From contig JANLZB010000049.1 of the NCBI GenBank assembly GCA_031366005.1, positions 1 to 16,782 of the forward strand: a stretch of DNA of 16,782 bases, read 5' to 3'. A model generated the notes under the pieces. That model ran no database searches. It saw only the letters and a program-made list of their open reading frames with translations, and was not told the origin of the DNA. Position numbers and translations under genes: made by a program. Shown in pieces: positions 1-7,881 of the stretch. Each line of letters starts with the position of its first letter. Position 1 is the stretch's first letter. The DNA is from JANLUX01 sp031366005 (GTDB taxonomy: Bacteria; Bacteroidota; Bacteroidia; AKYH767-A; OLB10).

Positions 1-222
1 ATCATTGGTGTTCACCGGTGTGTGCGTAATGTTTCCTGTTGAAGGATCGCAGGCATCGGTTGTACAAACATTGTAATCATCAATATTTACAGGTGTATGG
101 AATATGCCCGTAACAGGATCACAACCATCGGTAGTACATGCGTTGTTATCATTTGTATTTACTGGGGTGTGAGTTACAATTCCTGTTGAAGGATCACAAG
201 CATCCGTAGTACAAATATTATT
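1..222 (-). repeat. Three tandem CTDC-type coding repeats (75/72/75 bp)
   Basis: Three tandem units at 1-75, 76-147 and 148-222 encode 25, 24 and 25 residues. Each reads CTTD(A/G)CDP(S/V)TG, then a short stretch, HTPVN and an Asp/Asn-rich linker. The pattern resembles the Dictyostelium-type CTDC repeat, but each unit keeps only the two Cys of CTTDxC. The array reaches the window edge in frame, so it probably continues. The units differ at many synonymous and linker positions, so they are diverged rather than freshly duplicated. Confidence 0.85.
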
Positions 223-2481
223 ATCATTAGGATTATTAACGGTGACCGTAACTGTATCTGTTGCAGTACATCCTCCGCAATCTGTAATTTTTACATTATA
301 ATTGGTAGTGTTAGCAGGATTAACAGTAATGCTTGATGTTGTTGCACCTGTTGACCACAAATAAGAAACTCCCGAATTGCTGGTACCCGCAATCACATAT
401 TTTACATAATCCACTCTGAAAGCACAATTGCCATTATCCGTAACTCTTATATAACGTGCCGAGGATGACAAAGTATAGCAATACTCCTGAAAAGCGCTAT
501 TGGTGAAAGTTATTGAGGATATCAAATTGGTAAAACCTGAACTTGCGCTTGTTGAAGCTTGAATCATTGCATTGCTGTATCCAGTTGATGAGTTAACACA
601 ATGCTCCAGCTTCATACTAACGCAAATCTGAGTACCTGCAGGGACTACGCTTCCAAAATCAAGGGTAATATAGGCAGTACCACTACCACCTTGTGTCCAA
701 AGTTTTGTTCCGGCATTATCACCACATACTGTTGCAAATGTGGGATCTACTAAATATCCACCGGAATTTGCCATTACATGATTGCAATCAGAAATACTTT
801 GGGTTGTGCAAGTAGCAGCGCCCGTATAACTTGCGGTTAATGTTGTGGAACCTCCGGTACAAATGTTTTTGTCTGATCCTGCATTTGCAATAAGCGAACA
901 GGTATGACAATCATAGCTACCGTTGATGTCTCCTGAACCTGTGTTTGAACCAGTATAAGAGAACCATGTACTGATACCGTTATTATTTGTATTGAGCGCA
1001 TTTGCACCATTTCCTAATTGCAATCCATATTGCGCCATTTGATTTGCAAGATTGAGCGTAATCCCGCTTAAGCTTCCTTGCCCAATCAATGTGCTTGATT
1101 TACTCGGGTCAAAATCATAGAATTTCCAATGAGTTGTGTCTCCAAGATTAGGAGTATGTGCCATATTTCCCTGAGCATTCCACTGATAAATATTTGAACA
1201 ATGATAAAACCAAAGGCTTACATTAAAACGCTTGTTTGCATCTGAAATTCTTTCTATCGCACCATACATATGCGCGGTTCCATTTGAAAATTGATCCAAA
1301 TGCAAACCACCATTGGCTATTGATGCTTTAAAATCTATTCCATAATTTGGAATATAAAAAATTCTCCCCCCGGGATACTCCCATCCATCGATTAAACAAT
1401 TGCTTGAATCACACACTTGAGTAAGTGTAAATGTTATTGTTTTTTCATCACATTTTAATCCCCCGGCATTGTCAGCAGTATATGCTTTGGCATTAATTGT
1501 ATAAGTTCCCGGAAGCAAGTTTAATGGGACTAAATCAGTAGGTGTACGAAATGGAAATGTGTTTTCTATGTTAGTAGAAGAAGAGTTGCCTGATAAAGTA
1601 AATTGTACACTTTCTGTTCCACTGGAAACCAAGGCTTCAATATTCCAATTAGTAGGGAAAGTACTGAGATTGTAAGAACCGCCATTGGTTAAAGTAAGTA
1701 AGTTCGTAGAGTTATCTAAATTGTAAATTATTAAATTATTAATGGCTGCATTACATTGGGTAAGGGTAAAACAAATAGTTTTTTCATCACATTTTTGACC
1801 TCCACCATTAGCTTGATTAAAAGATTTTACAACTACCGTATAAAATCCTGCAGTAAGATTTAATGGTGTTGCATCACCAGGTGTTCGGTAAGGGATTACG
1901 TTTTCAAGATGACTCGAAGAAACAGGTCCGGTAATGTCAAACGAAACACTACCAATTGTTGTTCCCGTTACAATAGCTTCTAAATTCCAGCTTGCAGGCA
2001 AGGAAGCAATATCATAGGTACCTAGATTAGTTATTGATGTAAAAGTGGTTGAATTAACAAGATTAAAAATATTAAGGCTGCTTATTGTTGCATTGCAACA
2101 GTTGGTTACGGTCATAGTAATTATGTTGGATTCACCAATATAATCAGTACAATGATCTCTGCGTGCACATCGTCTGTAATCAGTAGTTTGTGTGATTGCA
2201 CCCGGATCATACGTACTTCCGGTCGCACCGCTTATTTGTTGAAAAGCATTTCCTGTACTGGCATTTCTATAAAGCCAGACATATTGTAATGCTCCGCTAC
2301 CACCAGCAGGTAATTGCAGATTTTGAATTAAGGCAGGATCAAAAGGCGAACATCCTGATTGTGAATAACCTATTTGACCAGAAGAAGTAACATTGGAACA
2401 TCCTGATGCATGTACAGGATTTTTTAGTGTCCAACAACAGAACAATGCAAGTACAAAGAGTATAAATTTTTTCTTTTTCAT
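1..2481 (-). CDS. Large mosaic secreted surface protein, N-terminal 827 residues (runs off left edge)
   Basis: The frame is open from the ATG at 2481 to base 1, giving 827 codons with no stop; the C-terminus lies outside the window. The protein begins with a signal peptide (MKKKKFILFVLALFCCW). An Ig-like segment of about 100 residues follows. Next are two homologous domains of about 110 residues (about 128-242 and 243-352), each ending in a KCDEKTI.FTLTQ-like motif; similar domains accompany malectin-type modules in Bacteroidota. Residues 353-530 are a unique Trp/Tyr-rich region. An Ig/PKD-like domain (ICTGGSTTLTAS ... YLWSTGATTSSITV) is split by an inserted module at about 552-699. From about 753 the protein consists of CTDC repeats (CTTDACDPSTG...THTPV). 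Family knowledge suggests a surface or extracellular adhesin-like protein, and a T9SS or gliding-type C-terminal domain is expected beyond the edge, but neither function nor sorting signal is seen. A -7-like box lies 48 bp upstream of the start. Confidence 0.85.
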   Translation of the reverse strand, partial: MKKKKFILFVLALFCCWTLKNPVHASGCSNVTSSGQIGYSQSGCSPFDPALIQNLQLPAGGSGALQYVWLYRNASTGNAFQQISGATGSTYDPGAITQTTDYRRCARRDHCTDYIGESNIITMTVTNCCNATISSLNIFNLVNSTTFTSITNLGTYDIASLPASWNLEAIVTGTTIGSVSFDITGPVSSSHLENVIPYRTPGDATPLNLTAGFYTVVVKSFNQANGGGQKCDEKTICFTLTQCNAAINNLIIYNLDNSTNLLTLTNGGSYNLSTFPTNWNIEALVSSGTESVQFTLSGNSSSTNIENTFPFRTPTDLVPLNLLPGTYTINAKAYTADNAGGLKCDEKTITFTLTQVCDSSNCLIDGWEYPGGRIFYIPNYGIDFKASIANGGLHLDQFSNGTAHMYGAIERISDANKRFNVSLWFYHCSNIYQWNAQGNMAHTPNLGDTTHWKFYDFDPSKSSTLIGQGSLSGITLNLANQMAQYGLQLGNGANALNTNNNGISTWFSYTGSNTGSGDINGSYDCHTCSLIANAGSDKNICTGGSTTLTASYTGAATCTTQSISDCNHVMANSGGYLVDPTFATVCGDNAGTKLWTQGGSGTAYITLDFGSVVPAGTQICVSMKLEHCVNSSTGYSNAMIQASTSASSGFTNLISSITFTNSAFQEYCYTLSSSARYIRVTDNGNCAFRVDYVKYVIAGTSNSGVSYLWSTGATTSSITVNPANTTNYNVKITDCGGCTATDTVTVTVNNPNDNNICTTDACDPSTGIVTHTPVNTNDNNACTTDGCDPVTGIFHTPVNIDDYNVCTTDACDPSTGNITHTPVNTND
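1425..2097 (-). repeat. Two homologous ~110-residue domains in tandem
   Basis: Two adjacent coding blocks, about 1756-2097 and about 1425-1752, encode homologous domains. Shared landmarks in the same order are a start like INNLIIYNLDNST or ISSLNIFNLVNST, an NW(N)(I/L)EA strand, S(V)xFxLSG, an EN.(F/I)P(F/Y)RTP motif, and a final KCDEKTI.FTLTQ. This is an intragenic domain duplication. DNA identity is moderate, best around the KCDEKT segment, so the duplication is old. Boundaries are approximate. Confidence 0.75.
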
Positions 2482-2528
2482 AATATGGTTTTAAATATGA
2501 GGTAGCATATTAGTACCCTGTCGTAACC

Positions 2529-2536
2529 CAAAAATA
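2529..2536 (-). promoter_or_regulatory. Candidate Bacteroidota -7 box for the left-edge surface protein gene
   Basis: The minus strand reads TATTTTTG, an exact match to TAnnTTTG, about 48 bp upstream of the ATG at 2481. No TTTG is found at the expected -33 distance, so support is limited to the -7 box and position. In AT-rich DNA such a match may occur by chance. Confidence 0.35.
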
Positions 2537-2664
2537 TTATTTTGACGAATCGTGTTTTATTATTGATGAACATATAAAAAATATGGGTGGCAGATGATTT
2601 TTTTAGGTATTTGAAGCCCTTGTATTTTATTAAAAAAAAGCGTAATACGAGCTGAAATAAAATT

Positions 2665-2690
2665 AGCGAATAGTTCTGTCAACTTTCGCT
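2665..2690 (-). terminator. Bulged 10-bp hairpin, candidate terminator
   Basis: On the minus strand AGCGAAAGTT pairs with AACTATTCGCT, a 10-bp stem with one bulged A and a 5-nt loop GACAG. It is followed by the T-rich AATTTTATTTC. It sits about 145 bp downstream of the propeller gene stop at 2834. The T-tract is interrupted, so termination would be imperfect. On the plus strand the same stem is followed by TTTTAAA. Confidence 0.4.
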
Positions 2691-2833
2691 TTTAAATAAT
2701 GATTCTGAACAGTTTTTTTGCTATAGAACTTAGGACTGAATGCCTTTATTCTATAATTAATAAAATCTCTTCAATTGTAGATTGTAAATGTTTTATGGAT
2801 GCATGTTTTTATGCGCTATCCAAACAGTGAAAA

Positions 2834-4474
2834 CTAATTTAACACAATTTTTCCCGATTTAATAGTTTCATTTTTCGATTTTATACGATAAAAATAAATT
2901 CCGGCAACCATTTTGTTTTTAGCAATTTTTATTTCCTGTGATGATAAAGCTTGTAATGACATTATCTCCTTTCCTATAAGATCAAATAATTGTACATGAG
3001 GATCTGTTAAAATCTTATCAGACAAAAACGTTATCTCATTTTGTGTTTGAATGATTGAAATAACATTTTGGTTTTGGTATTCTTCTATCCCAACATTTGA
3101 AACAGTGACCGGATTAGACATTGCACGGCAACCATTATTGTTTGTTATCAATACCTGATAGATTCCATTTTGTACTGCTACGTAAGTACTATTTGTTGCA
3201 CCTGGAATACTATTGCCATTTAAATACCATTGATAAGTGGTAGCAGCATTTGAAAACAATGTGTTTCCTATTAAAATTACACCTGGCAATGGTGCCGGAC
3301 TAATTGTTACAGGTAATAAAAAAGGTAAGCTCGAACCACAACCATTCACAGCACTTACACCAACTGATCCACCGGTATTGCCAAATATCACAGTGATTAA
3401 AGTATCACCTTGTCCTGAATTTATTGTTGCTCCTGATGGTACTGTCCATGTATATGAAGTAGTTGTTGCAACCGGTGATGTATAAAAAGTTACAGTGTCG
3501 TTTTCACAAACAGATTGTGCGCCTGTAACAGAAACCGGAATGTCAGGAATGCATGGAGTGGTATATTTAAGTATTGTGCCTAATGTGCCGCAAGCATATC
3601 CCGTATCCGGATTTGAAAAATAAACACCAAGAATTCCATTTGATTGAATGGTTTGATTGTTATAAGAAACACCTCCATTATTCGTGTATAAAATGTCTCC
3701 TAAATCACCTGCAACATATCCTTTTGATCCTGACAAATAAAAAGCACCGCGTAAATTATTTGCTGAACCACTAACCAATGTATTCCATGTGTTTCCTCCA
3801 TCTGTTGATTGAACAATGACACCAAAACCTCCGGCAGAATATATAGTATCAGCGGTTGCGCAGAATACAGAAAGAAAACCATTGGTGTTAGTGTAAACAG
3901 TATCCCATGTGGTGCCTCCATCCATTGTCTTTAAAATAATTCCACTCATAAACGTTCCAAGGCTTGACGCAGCCCAACCTGTATCGTTATTGATAAAACG
4001 AATGGAAATTAAATCCTGCGTGATGGTACTTATTTGTTGTGTCCAGCTTGTTCCACCATCAATAGTTTTCAGGATCACTCCATTTCCTCCTGCTATATAA
4101 CCTATATCATGAGAAGGAAAAAAAACACTGCGTAATAAATTAGGAACATTAGATGAAAGAGAATCCCAGGAATTACCGGCATCAGTAGTTTTAATTATTT
4201 TACCGTTGGCACCACAGGCATAACCTGTAGAATCATCAGTAAAAAAAACACTACGCAAAGTATCGGTTATTCCCGGTGCGAGTGCAAACCAGTTTGTTCC
4301 GCCATCAATAGTTTTTAAAACTGTTCCATCACTTCCCACCACATATCCGGTTTGCGGATTAGTAAAATAAACTCCACGAAGTTCAGCAGAACTGCCACTT
4401 GTTAAGGTAGTCCATTGTGAAAATGCGATTGATGAATTGATAATTAATGCCAATAAGATAGATAAGTGTTTCAT
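2834..4474 (-). CDS. Secreted seven-bladed Ycf48-like propeller protein with T9SS sorting domain
   Basis: The signal peptide is residues 1-19 (MKHLSILLALIINSSIAFSQ, cut before Q). Seven repeats of about 40 residues fill about 22-308. Each has a (L)R(G/S)V(F/Y)F strand, a (T)GY..G..G..LKT turn and DGG.(S/T)W, the signature of Ycf48/Hcf136 photosystem II assembly-factor and sialidase-like BNR propellers. An Ig/PKD-like segment with Cys pairs spans about 309-455. Residues about 470-546 form a type A T9SS sorting domain (LFDLIGKEI, then AGIYFYRI and KSGKIVLN). The protein is probably exported and anchored or released by the Por machinery. In heterotrophic Bacteroidota these propellers occur on many secreted proteins and do not indicate photosynthesis. 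No catalytic motif is seen, so a binding or scaffold role is the best inference. The gene stands alone; the gene to its right is divergent. Confidence 0.9.
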   Translation of the reverse strand: MKHLSILLALIINSSIAFSQWTTLTSGSSAELRGVYFTNPQTGYVVGSDGTVLKTIDGGTNWFALAPGITDTLRSVFFTDDSTGYACGANGKIIKTTDAGNSWDSLSSNVPNLLRSVFFPSHDIGYIAGGNGVILKTIDGGTSWTQQISTITQDLISIRFINNDTGWAASSLGTFMSGIILKTMDGGTTWDTVYTNTNGFLSVFCATADTIYSAGGFGVIVQSTDGGNTWNTLVSGSANNLRGAFYLSGSKGYVAGDLGDILYTNNGGVSYNNQTIQSNGILGVYFSNPDTGYACGTLGTILKYTTPCIPDIPVSVTGAQSVCENDTVTFYTSPVATTTSYTWTVPSGATINSGQGDTLITVIFGNTGGSVGVSAVNGCGSSLPFLLPVTISPAPLPGVILIGNTLFSNAATTYQWYLNGNSIPGATNSTYVAVQNGIYQVLITNNNGCRAMSNPVTVSNVGIEEYQNQNVISIIQTQNEITFLSDKILTDPHVQLFDLIGKEIMSLQALSSQEIKIAKNKMVAGIYFYRIKSKNETIKSGKIVLN

Positions 4475-4496
4475 GTTTTATAATGTTGGATTATTT

Positions 4497-4528
4497 CAAA
4501 ATTAAATAAAGTTGAATACTCAAATATA
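4497..4528 (-). promoter_or_regulatory. Candidate promoter boxes for the propeller gene
   Basis: On the minus strand, TAATTTTG (4497-4504) and TATATTTG (4521-4528) both match TAnnTTTG. If the first is the -7 box, the TTTG of the second lies upstream with a 16-bp spacer, shorter than the usual 19-20 bp. Alternatively the second is itself a -7 box. Both lie in the 195-bp divergent gap within 55 bp of the start codon. Confidence 0.4.
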
Positions 4529-4669
4529 CATTTTTTGTTTCTTGGATATTTTCTTTCGTTATTCAGCTGAGTTTTCCGATTATTATAATTTCAAATAAAT
4601 TACTGCTGGTGAAATAATTGGAAAATGTTTGTTAATTTTTTGTTCCTTTGATTACATAAAAACCCTCTC

Positions 4670-6427
4670 ATGAAATTATATTTATTCCTGTTACCTGTTT
4701 TCTTCTATTCTATTGCTTTTGGTCAGTTTGATCATCGAATGTTACCTGAAGAACAAGCTCAACTACCAGCTTATTTGGCTTTACGTGAAAGCACACCAGT
4801 TGGCACAGCATCCATCACGCCACCTTCTTCTTCTGTGAGAACTATTGCTGAATGGGAGGAGTTGCAGGGATTAACTATCACGTGGACAACTTATACAACC
4901 ATGCTTCGTGAAATTGTTCGCACAGCAAAACAAGAGTGCAGAGTTTATATCATTGTAAACAGCGCCAATCAGCAAACCCAGGCAATTAATTTTCTGGCTT
5001 CAGGTAATGTTGACACCGTTAATGTGTCCTTTGTTATTCAACCATACAATTCTATCTGGAGCCGCGATTACGGAATGTGGAGTGCATACACAAATGATGT
5101 AGACACACTAATCAGCATCGACTGGATTTATAATCGTCCGCGGCCACTGGATGATGTTTGTCATTTAGCAATTGCAAACCTGTTAGGAACACCATTGTAT
5201 CAAACTACAACAGCACCATGGGATTTAGTTAATACAGGAGGAAATTTCATGACCGATGGTTTCGGAACTGCGTTTGCATCTAATCTTGTTTTAACAGATA
5301 ATACCACTGCAGCAGGTTTTGGTGTTCAGCATACTGCTGCTGAAATAGATACCATCATGAAACATTTTATGGGTATTAACCGGTATATTAAAATGAATAC
5401 ATTGCCTTATGATCAGATTCATCATATTGATATGCATATCAAATTAATTGATGAAGAAACTTTAGTTGTGGGACAATACCCGACAGGGATTGCTGATGGT
5501 CCACAGATAGAAGCAAATCTGCAATATATTCTTGCTAATTATAATTCAGTGTATGGCACTCCTTATAAAGTTATTCGTGTTCCTATGCCGGATGATAATG
5601 GTCAGTATCCGAATAACGGAGGAAATTATTTTACTTATGCCAATGCATCATTCATCAATAAAACTTTAATTGTTCCTGTTTATAATATACCATCTGATAC
5701 AACTGCATTAAGAATTTATCGTGATGCTTTACCCGGATATAAGATTGTCGGAATTAATTCTAACGCGAGTATCGGTGCGCTTGGTGCTTTGCACTGCATC
5801 ACAAAAGAAATAGGAACTGCTGATCCTTTGCTCATCTCACATCAGCCATTGCATGATACCTATGATACAGCCAATGCATATACTGTAAATGCACTTGTGC
5901 AACATCGTTCAGGAATTGCATCAGCGACTTTATATTATCGAACCGATACAACACAACCTTTCATCGCTATTCCAATGATTTCATTAAGCTCGCAGATCAA
6001 TCACTGGAGTGTACAGATTCCTGCACAAGTTGCAGGAACCACCATTTATTATTATGTGGAAGCACAATCAGTTTCGGGTAAACAACAAGTACGACCACTG
6101 TCGGCACCCACAGGTTATTGGAAATTTAAAGTGTTGACAACTGTAGCTGTTAAAGAAACTAATGAGCATCCATTTGAACTCCTGCCCGCATTTCCAAATC
6201 CATCAAAGGGTATAACTTGTATCCCAATTAATAATTATTCAATTGTAAATCTAAATGCAGAGTTATATGATGCTACCGGACGAAAAGTGAAAAACATTTT
6301 TGATGGAACATTGCAAATCGGTGAACGCAAACTTTTTATTGACACTTATAATCTTTCGTCAGGTGTTTATAATATTAAGATTAAAACTGAAAAAAGTGTC
6401 TACACCCAAAAGCTAATAGTGCGTTGA
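4670..6427 (+). CDS. Secreted peptidylarginine deiminase-like protein (PPAD-type) with Ig-like and T9SS domains
   Basis: This is a member of the Porphyromonas-type peptidylarginine deiminase/agmatine deiminase family (PAD_porph), which hydrolyses a guanidinium group to a ureido group plus ammonia. The signal peptide is 1-19 (ends AFGQ). Catalytic-domain motifs in order are EWEELQGL (61-68), WSRDYG with Asp133, NRPRPLDD with Arg156 and Arg158, NTGGNFMTDG (188-197), HHIDMH with His252 and Asp254, NAS with Asn325, and ALHCIT with Cys376. These correspond in order and spacing to PPAD Asp130, Arg152/Arg154, His236/Asp238, Asn297 and Cys351. The NTGG motif replaces the EGG of agmatine deiminases, and the RPR pair is what PPAD uses to hold C-terminal arginine. 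An Ig-like domain (about 388-488) and a T9SS type A tail (about 508-585) complete the PPAD layout. This suggests extracellular protein or peptide citrullination rather than cytoplasmic agmatine catabolism; the substrate is inferred. Confidence 0.9.
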   Translation: MKLYLFLLPVFFYSIAFGQFDHRMLPEEQAQLPAYLALRESTPVGTASITPPSSSVRTIAEWEELQGLTITWTTYTTMLREIVRTAKQECRVYIIVNSANQQTQAINFLASGNVDTVNVSFVIQPYNSIWSRDYGMWSAYTNDVDTLISIDWIYNRPRPLDDVCHLAIANLLGTPLYQTTTAPWDLVNTGGNFMTDGFGTAFASNLVLTDNTTAAGFGVQHTAAEIDTIMKHFMGINRYIKMNTLPYDQIHHIDMHIKLIDEETLVVGQYPTGIADGPQIEANLQYILANYNSVYGTPYKVIRVPMPDDNGQYPNNGGNYFTYANASFINKTLIVPVYNIPSDTTALRIYRDALPGYKIVGINSNASIGALGALHCITKEIGTADPLLISHQPLHDTYDTANAYTVNALVQHRSGIASATLYYRTDTTQPFIAIPMISLSSQINHWSVQIPAQVAGTTIYYYVEAQSVSGKQQVRPLSAPTGYWKFKVLTTVAVKETNEHPFELLPAFPNPSKGITCIPINNYSIVNLNAELYDATGRKVKNIFDGTLQIGERKLFIDTYNLSSGVYNIKIKTEKSVYTQKLIVR

Positions 6428-6513
6428 TAAAATAGTATGTTGAAATAAAAAACATTTAATTAGTACGTTTGTTGAACAACCATTTTTGCATTGTTATCTC
6501 TTACAGTAATCCT

Positions 6514-7821
6514 ATGAAAAAATATTTGTTATTTCTTTTATTTATTCTGTTCAATAGTTTCTCACAGTCACAATCACTTTATTTTCCACCGCTTGTTGGA
6601 AACGCATGGGATACTGTTTCGCCTGCTTCATTAGGATGGTGCATTAATTATCTTGATACACTTGATAATTTACTTCAACAGAAAAACACTAAAGCAATCA
6701 TCATTTTAAAAGATGGAAAAATTGCACACGAAACTTATTTCGGCACATTTACAGTTGACAGCAACTGGTATTGGGCTTCCGCAGGAAAAACGCTAACCGC
6801 TTTTAATATCGGGCAGGCACAGGAGCAAAATTATCTTTCTATTAATGATAGTTCATCACAGTATTTAGGTGCCGGCTGGACATCTGCTCCATTAAATAAA
6901 GAAGCTTTAATTACTATCCGCAATCAACTTACTATGACGAGTGGTTTGGATGATGGTGTATCAAACGAATATTGTACATTACCTGCGTGTCTGCAATATC
7001 TTGCTGATGCAGGAACACGATGGGCCTATCATAACGCACCTTATACTTTATTGCAAGCTGTAATGGATAGTGCAACCGGCAACTTCACCAGCTTTTTCAA
7101 TTCGCAATTACGAAACAGGATTGGTATGAATGGAATATGGTTTACAGCGAACGTTTACAATCATATTTATTACAGCACACCCCGAAGCATGGCACGTTTT
7201 GGTTTGCTGATGCTCAATCATGGAATATGGAATAATGATACGCTAATGCATGACACCACTTATTTTGATGATATGATTAATACATCACAAAACATCAATT
7301 TATCTTATGGTTACTTGTGGTGGCTCAATGGAAAATCTTCTTTCATGTTACCCGGTTCTCAATTTGTTTTCAATGGTTCCATCATTCCAAATGCTCCGGC
7401 AGATATGTATTGTGCACTTGCAAAAAATGATCAGAAAATACATGTGGTTCCTTCACAAAATCTGGTTGTGATAAGAATGGGTGATGCTGCCGATACAATT
7501 TCATTGGTACCTGTAAGTTTAGATAATGAGATGTGGGACGTGTTGAATCATGTTTTTTGCAATTCGGCATCTGTACCTGAAGCTAAAGATAAAAATGGTT
7601 TTTCTGTTTATCCAAATCCGTTCTTTGACGAGTTGACAGTTGAGGGATTACAGTTGACAGTTAAGGAAAATCGTGAAATAAAAGTCTATGATATTTTTGG
7701 TAGAGAAATGTTTTCGCAGCAAATAAAATCTGCCGGCTGCCGACTGAAAACTGCCGACTGGAGTTCAGGGATTTATTTTGTGAGAATTGGAACGGTTGTG
7801 AAAAAGGTTGTGCGGGGGTAA
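6514..7821 (+). CDS. Secreted serine hydrolase, beta-lactamase/class C PBP fold, with T9SS sorting domain
   Basis: The ATG at 6514 is chosen because it opens directly into a signal peptide (MKKYLLFLLFILFNSFSQSQ); an upstream TTG at 6469 would only add a polar leader. The 435-residue protein has the SxxK motif S89-A-G-K92 (WASAGKTLTA), with Ser as expected nucleophile and Lys as base, and the YxN motif Y172-H-N174 (WAYHNAPY). MTSGL at 141-145 and the ARFGLLMLNHG helix at 227-237 are typical of the beta-lactamase (PF00144) family. The third motif is not clear. Residues about 362-435 are a T9SS type A tail (YPNPF ... VYDIFGREMF ... SSGIYFVRI). It is probably an extracellular esterase or peptidase-like hydrolase; the family is too broad to name a substrate. 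It follows the deiminase gene by 86 bp on the same strand and could be cotranscribed. The tail contains unusual short repeats. Confidence 0.88.
   Translation: MKKYLLFLLFILFNSFSQSQSLYFPPLVGNAWDTVSPASLGWCINYLDTLDNLLQQKNTKAIIILKDGKIAHETYFGTFTVDSNWYWASAGKTLTAFNIGQAQEQNYLSINDSSSQYLGAGWTSAPLNKEALITIRNQLTMTSGLDDGVSNEYCTLPACLQYLADAGTRWAYHNAPYTLLQAVMDSATGNFTSFFNSQLRNRIGMNGIWFTANVYNHIYYSTPRSMARFGLLMLNHGIWNNDTLMHDTTYFDDMINTSQNINLSYGYLWWLNGKSSFMLPGSQFVFNGSIIPNAPADMYCALAKNDQKIHVVPSQNLVVIRMGDAADTISLVPVSLDNEMWDVLNHVFCNSASVPEAKDKNGFSVYPNPFFDELTVEGLQLTVKENREIKVYDIFGREMFSQQIKSAGCRLKTADWSSGIYFVRIGTVVKKVVRG
7631..7760 (+). repeat. Short direct repeats inside the T9SS tail coding sequence
   Basis: AGTTGACAGTT occurs at 7631-7641 and again at 7652-7662, in frame 21 bp apart. 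CTGCCGACTG occurs at 7737-7746 and 7751-7760, with a related TGCCGGCTGC just before. They encode the stretches around LTVEGLQLTV and CRLKTADW. The second pair is noticeably GC-richer than its surroundings. This looks like low-complexity repeat DNA accommodated within the sorting domain. Confidence 0.7.
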
Positions 7822-7827
7822 ATAAAT

Positions 7828-7860
7828 AGATATTCCAAATCTTTAAGATTTGGAATATCT
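7828..7860. repeat. 33-bp perfect palindrome, left copy (REP-like)
   Basis: AGATATTCCAAATCTT, a central T, then the exact reverse complement AAGATTTGGAATATCT, giving 16-bp arms with a 1-nt centre. It is identical base for base to the copy at 8516-8548 on the other side of the RAYT gene. It starts 7 bp after the serine hydrolase stop and ends 21 bp before the RAYT ATG. It lacks a T-tract, so it is not a standard terminator, though it could still affect transcript ends. Confidence 0.95.
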
Positions 7861-7881
7861 TAAATCATCAAATATCTTGAA

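Larger units (their letters stand above)
2482..2833. other. Non-coding spacer, 352 bp, AT-rich
   Basis: No convincing gene is seen here on either strand. It lies between the end of the propeller gene and the start of the left-edge surface protein, both on the minus strand. It should therefore hold the terminator of the former and the promoter of the latter. A hairpin at 2665-2690 and a -7-like box at 2529-2536 fit those roles. The rest is A/T-rich with homopolymer runs and no clear repeats or RNA gene. Confidence 0.6.

Noticed and set aside
4670..6427. Agmatine deiminase (aguA) as the name for the deiminase
   Set aside because: The protein has a signal peptide, an Ig-like domain and a T9SS tail, NTGG instead of EGG, and the RPR motif, all pointing to the PPAD branch.
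6469..6513. Upstream TTG start for the serine hydrolase
   Set aside because: It would put 15 mixed residues in front of a standard signal peptide that begins at ATG 6514.
7828..7860. Simple intrinsic terminators for the serine hydrolase and RAYT genes
   Set aside because: The stems are AT-rich, have essentially no loop and no following T-tract. Exact identity of the two copies fits a REP-like element better, although an effect on transcript ends is not excluded.
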